Below, piece after piece: positions 5,367 through 7,768 of a stretch of 7,768 bases of DNA; position 1 is the first letter of the stretch; each line of letters starts with the position of its first letter. The notes beneath the pieces are model-generated. The model had not been told where the DNA came from. It saw nothing but the letters and a program-made list of their open reading frames with translations, and did no database searches. The stretch comes from Fusobacteriota bacterium (lineage in GTDB: Bacteria > Fusobacteriota > Fusobacteriia > Bac17 > JAEWOZ01): assembly GCA_023399505.1 (NCBI GenBank), contig JAEWOZ010000003.1:1-7768 (forward strand), given 5' to 3'. A program made the translations under genes and the position numbers.

Positions 5367-7768
5367 CTAATTACCAAACGTAAAATTATAACTTATATAA
5401 AATTTAAAATTATCTCTTAGATTTTTAAGAAAATTTTTGTCAAAATCTTTCCATCTTAAAGTTACATGTGGACCATAAGATAAGCAAAGGTTAGAATAAA
5501 AAACATTCAAATTTAATCCTATCTCTGGATTAAAGGTAAAAGTTGGCTCTTCATTTTTTATATCTTGTAAATAGTAAAGATGAGGTTTAATCACTATTTC
5601 ATGTATTTTCATTTTATAATCTATTATACTTAAATTAATTGGAATTGCAAAATCAAATTTAGCTGCAAGCACTAAGAAATGTGCTTCTTCTTCTGATTTA
5701 TTTTCTCTCAAATCTACGTTATAGTTTGATATTAAATTATATTCTTCTGACATTTTACCATAAAAGTACTTAAAATTTAAATAAGTAGTTTCTGCTTTAA
5801 GTATTAAACCTAATTTTCCGAATTGATTTCTAGTAGCTAACTTACCTAAAATTTCTAAACTTTTATACTTATCCTCTAATGAAAAACCCGCTTTCAAGTT
5901 ATTATATTTGATTTGATCACCTTTAATATCAATTATCCCTTGTAGTTTAGGTATAATGTAAGATCTTAAATTTCTTAAGAAAAGAGGATATCCAAATTCA
6001 AAATCAGCACTTGGATTTATTTTATCGATTAATTCTAAATCATTCTTAAGTAACGGAATTAAAGGAAATTTAAATGTAAATTTAAAAAGTCTTTCCCTTA
6101 TTAGCGCACCTCTACTGTATTCGTAATTAAAACTAGGGATTGCATTGAAAAGATCAAATCCTACATATGGAAAATGATAACTAAAAGAATATTCATTCAA
6201 ATTTTTGTCATAATCTATAGGTTCAAAATTTCTTTTAAAAGATGCTTTATTTATTTTCTTACCTTTTAACTCCTTTATTTCTATAAAATCATAACTATTA
6301 GTGCTATAAACGAGCAAATAAAGTTTTTTGTTAACAGCTACGGGCTCTAAAGATTCATCTTTTTCGTATACTAAGTAAATATCATTGTTTTTATCTAATC
6401 TAAACAAGGCCATCTTATCCTTATATACATTAGTAAAATAAATTGACCCATTATAATAAATAGGAGATCTCCCTTTGCATAGTATCTTTATGTTGTTATT
6501 TTTATCTAAAGAATATATTGAAGGCTCCCCTGAGTTTTGAGAAGCAGAAAAGTATAATGTATCATTGAAAAAAGAAAATTTTTCAAATTTCAGACCGTTT
6601 TTTATATTTATAAGCTCTTTTTCTTCTAGATAAAGTGCTTCTTTCATTCCTTCTCTTTTAAGGTAAAATATTCCTCTAGAAGTTGCTATAAATCTTGAAT
6701 CAAAATTAATTTTTTTTAATTTACCTTCTTCATATAAGCTATAAGAAAACTTATCTTCTGAAGCATTAACTTCAAACCTAGAGGTTAAAAGTTTTTGATT
6801 TAAAATTGAATAATCCTCAATGTCTTTACCTATGGTTAAAACTCTAGTCTTTTTGCTTATTGGATCATAAGATACAACTTCTATACTATTTTCTTCAACT
6901 TCTAAGAAATAAATTAATCCGTCATGAGAACTTACTCTCCACTTAAATATAAGTTCATTTATATTATATCGTTCTTCATTGTTTTTAAATTTAAAAGAGT
7001 TCCACCAATCATTCATAAGCTCTTCTAGATTTTTTTCTTCTAAATCGCTAAAGGTTAAAAAAGGATTCTGTAAAACTTTTTCATTTTTTATATTTTTTGA
7101 GATGCTTTCTAAACATTTAATCAAGTTTTTAGAATTAAATTTTTTTTCATAAAACATTAAGAAACTTCTAAAAAGATATGGTAAATAAAAATCGTTTTGT
7201 CTTAAATAATAAAAAACTCTATGAGGTTTTATAGGATATCTAACATCTTTTCCTTTAATATAAGAGTTGTTTACAGCTTCTGATGAACAATTAGCATATA
7301 ATTCTAGAAGTCTAATGTTATTTTTAGATTCTGGACTAAATTTAGAGGCTACATGAAGAGCTAATCCATTTGTTAACCAACTCGGTACTAAGGTTTCTTT
7401 TATTTTATTTCTTACAGGGTAAAGAATATCAACATAATGTAAAGGTTTTGAAATGTCATCTTTAACTTTTCTATTATATAAAAATTTAGTTAGTTCATAA
7501 TAAAATATAAATTGTGTAGCATTTGTGTCATGAATATCAAAATTTTTAAGATAGTGATCACTTAAATTAAGAAAAAGAGGTTTACTAAAGGAAGTAGTGG
7601 GCATAATTGTACTATCTTCAGAAATATTAAATTGTGTGATAAAAAGATCTATTTTTTCTTTCTTATTAAAAGAAATATTTAAAAATGAAGAAACTTGTTT
7701 AAATGCTTTTTCTAAAAAATTTTTGTCTATTCCTTCTGGAAGTCCATTTAAAGAGTCGTGAACAAATA
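5367..7768 (-). CDS. Partial exported protein: degenerate peptidase-MA-like head, TolB/WD40-like propeller and C-terminal beta-barrel
   Basis: The frame is open to the right edge. The ATG at 7604 is internal: 54 further codons (FVHDSLNGLPEGIDKNFLEK and on) continue the same domain, so the true start and any signal peptide lie outside. Numbering from that Met, the head (up to about 200) follows the layout of peptidase MA-like gluzincins, with an fxVHxPEG-type opening, a P-x-x-L strand, then the HExxH and EGLA helices. Here those read YELTK (36-40) and WLTNGLA (76-82), so the zinc ligands are lost. Residues about 225-455 are short beta repeats with SxDKNNNIxxL turns (Asp-Lys-Asn-Asn at 367-370 and 404-407), typical of a TolB/WD40-like propeller. 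Residues about 465-745 alternate polar and hydrophobic residues with aromatic girdles and end in YNFTFGN, as in an outer-membrane barrel. It probably sits in the outer membrane with the propeller in the periplasm or outside. It is 13 bases from moxR. The family call is from pattern memory only. Confidence 0.78.
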   Translation of the reverse strand, partial: FVHDSLNGLPEGIDKNFLEKAFKQVSSFLNISFNKKEKIDLFITQFNISEDSTIMPTTSFSKPLFLNLSDHYLKNFDIHDTNATQFIFYYELTKFLYNRKVKDDISKPLHYVDILYPVRNKIKETLVPSWLTNGLALHVASKFSPESKNNIRLLELYANCSSEAVNNSYIKGKDVRYPIKPHRVFYYLRQNDFYLPYLFRSFLMFYEKKFNSKNLIKCLESISKNIKNEKVLQNPFLTFSDLEEKNLEELMNDWWNSFKFKNNEERYNINELIFKWRVSSHDGLIYFLEVEENSIEVVSYDPISKKTRVLTIGKDIEDYSILNQKLLTSRFEVNASEDKFSYSLYEEGKLKKINFDSRFIATSRGIFYLKREGMKEALYLEEKELINIKNGLKFEKFSFFNDTLYFSASQNSGEPSIYSLDKNNNIKILCKGRSPIYYNGSIYFTNVYKDKMALFRLDKNNDIYLVYEKDESLEPVAVNKKLYLLVYSTNSYDFIEIKELKGKKINKASFKRNFEPIDYDKNLNEYSFSYHFPYVGFDLFNAIPSFNYEYSRGALIRERLFKFTFKFPLIPLLKNDLELIDKINPSADFEFGYPLFLRNLRSYIIPKLQGIIDIKGDQIKYNNLKAGFSLEDKYKSLEILGKLATRNQFGKLGLILKAETTYLNFKYFYGKMSEEYNLISNYNVDLRENKSEEEAHFLVLAAKFDFAIPINLSIIDYKMKIHEIVIKPHLYYLQDIKNEEPTFTFNPEIGLNLNVFYSNLCLSYGPHVTLRWKDFDKNFLKNLRDNFKFYISYNFTFGN

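Noticed and set aside
1..7768. tRNA, rRNA, CRISPR, insertion sequence or attachment site
   Set aside because: I saw no cloverleaf-like structure, regular spaced repeats, transposase or terminal inverted repeats on either strand by reading. Nearly all the sequence is accounted for by minus-strand genes.

Overview
This AT-rich window (roughly a quarter G+C by eye) reads entirely on the minus strand. It uses the standard bacterial code: Trp is TGG and the visible stops are TAA or TAG. Starts carry Shine-Dalgarno sites (AGGAGG, GGAG, GAGG). Three products have lipoprotein-type signals and one ends in a likely outer-membrane beta-barrel, so the source is probably a diderm bacterium. The low G+C and a eukaryote-type ubiquitin protease suggest a host-associated or eukaryote-feeding lifestyle. 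I cannot name the species.

Reading in the direction of transcription (right to left), unit A starts off the right edge. Its first gene (7768-5367, 5' end missing) encodes a large exported protein with a degenerate peptidase-MA-like head, a TolB/WD40-like propeller and a C-terminal barrel. Next, tightly packed, come a MoxR-type AAA+ ATPase (5353-4400), a small repeat-containing coiled-coil lipoprotein (4389-3877, possibly frameshifted at a T7 run), and a single-pass membrane protein (3756-3091) whose C-terminal half resembles the BatD/DUF4381-type domain that accompanies MoxR. A hairpin with a T-run (3067-3032) ends the unit. The DUF58 and von Willebrand A genes that usually follow moxR are not between moxR and this terminator.

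Unit B lies beyond the terminator. Its first gene (2983-779) encodes the most striking product: a lipoprotein with N-terminal Ig-like modules and a C-terminal ubiquitin-specific protease (USP, peptidase family C19) domain with an intact Cys/His/Asp triad. A 63-base gap with a near-consensus sigma70 promoter and an overlapping palindrome leads to a second lipoprotein gene (712 to beyond base 1). This gene shares the same N-terminal block order and is therefore a paralogue. Its C-terminal domain lies outside the window.

As a working model (inference), unit A makes an envelope-assembly or surface module built around MoxR. Unit B encodes a pair of membrane-anchored modular proteins, at least one of which could remove ubiquitin from host-derived targets.
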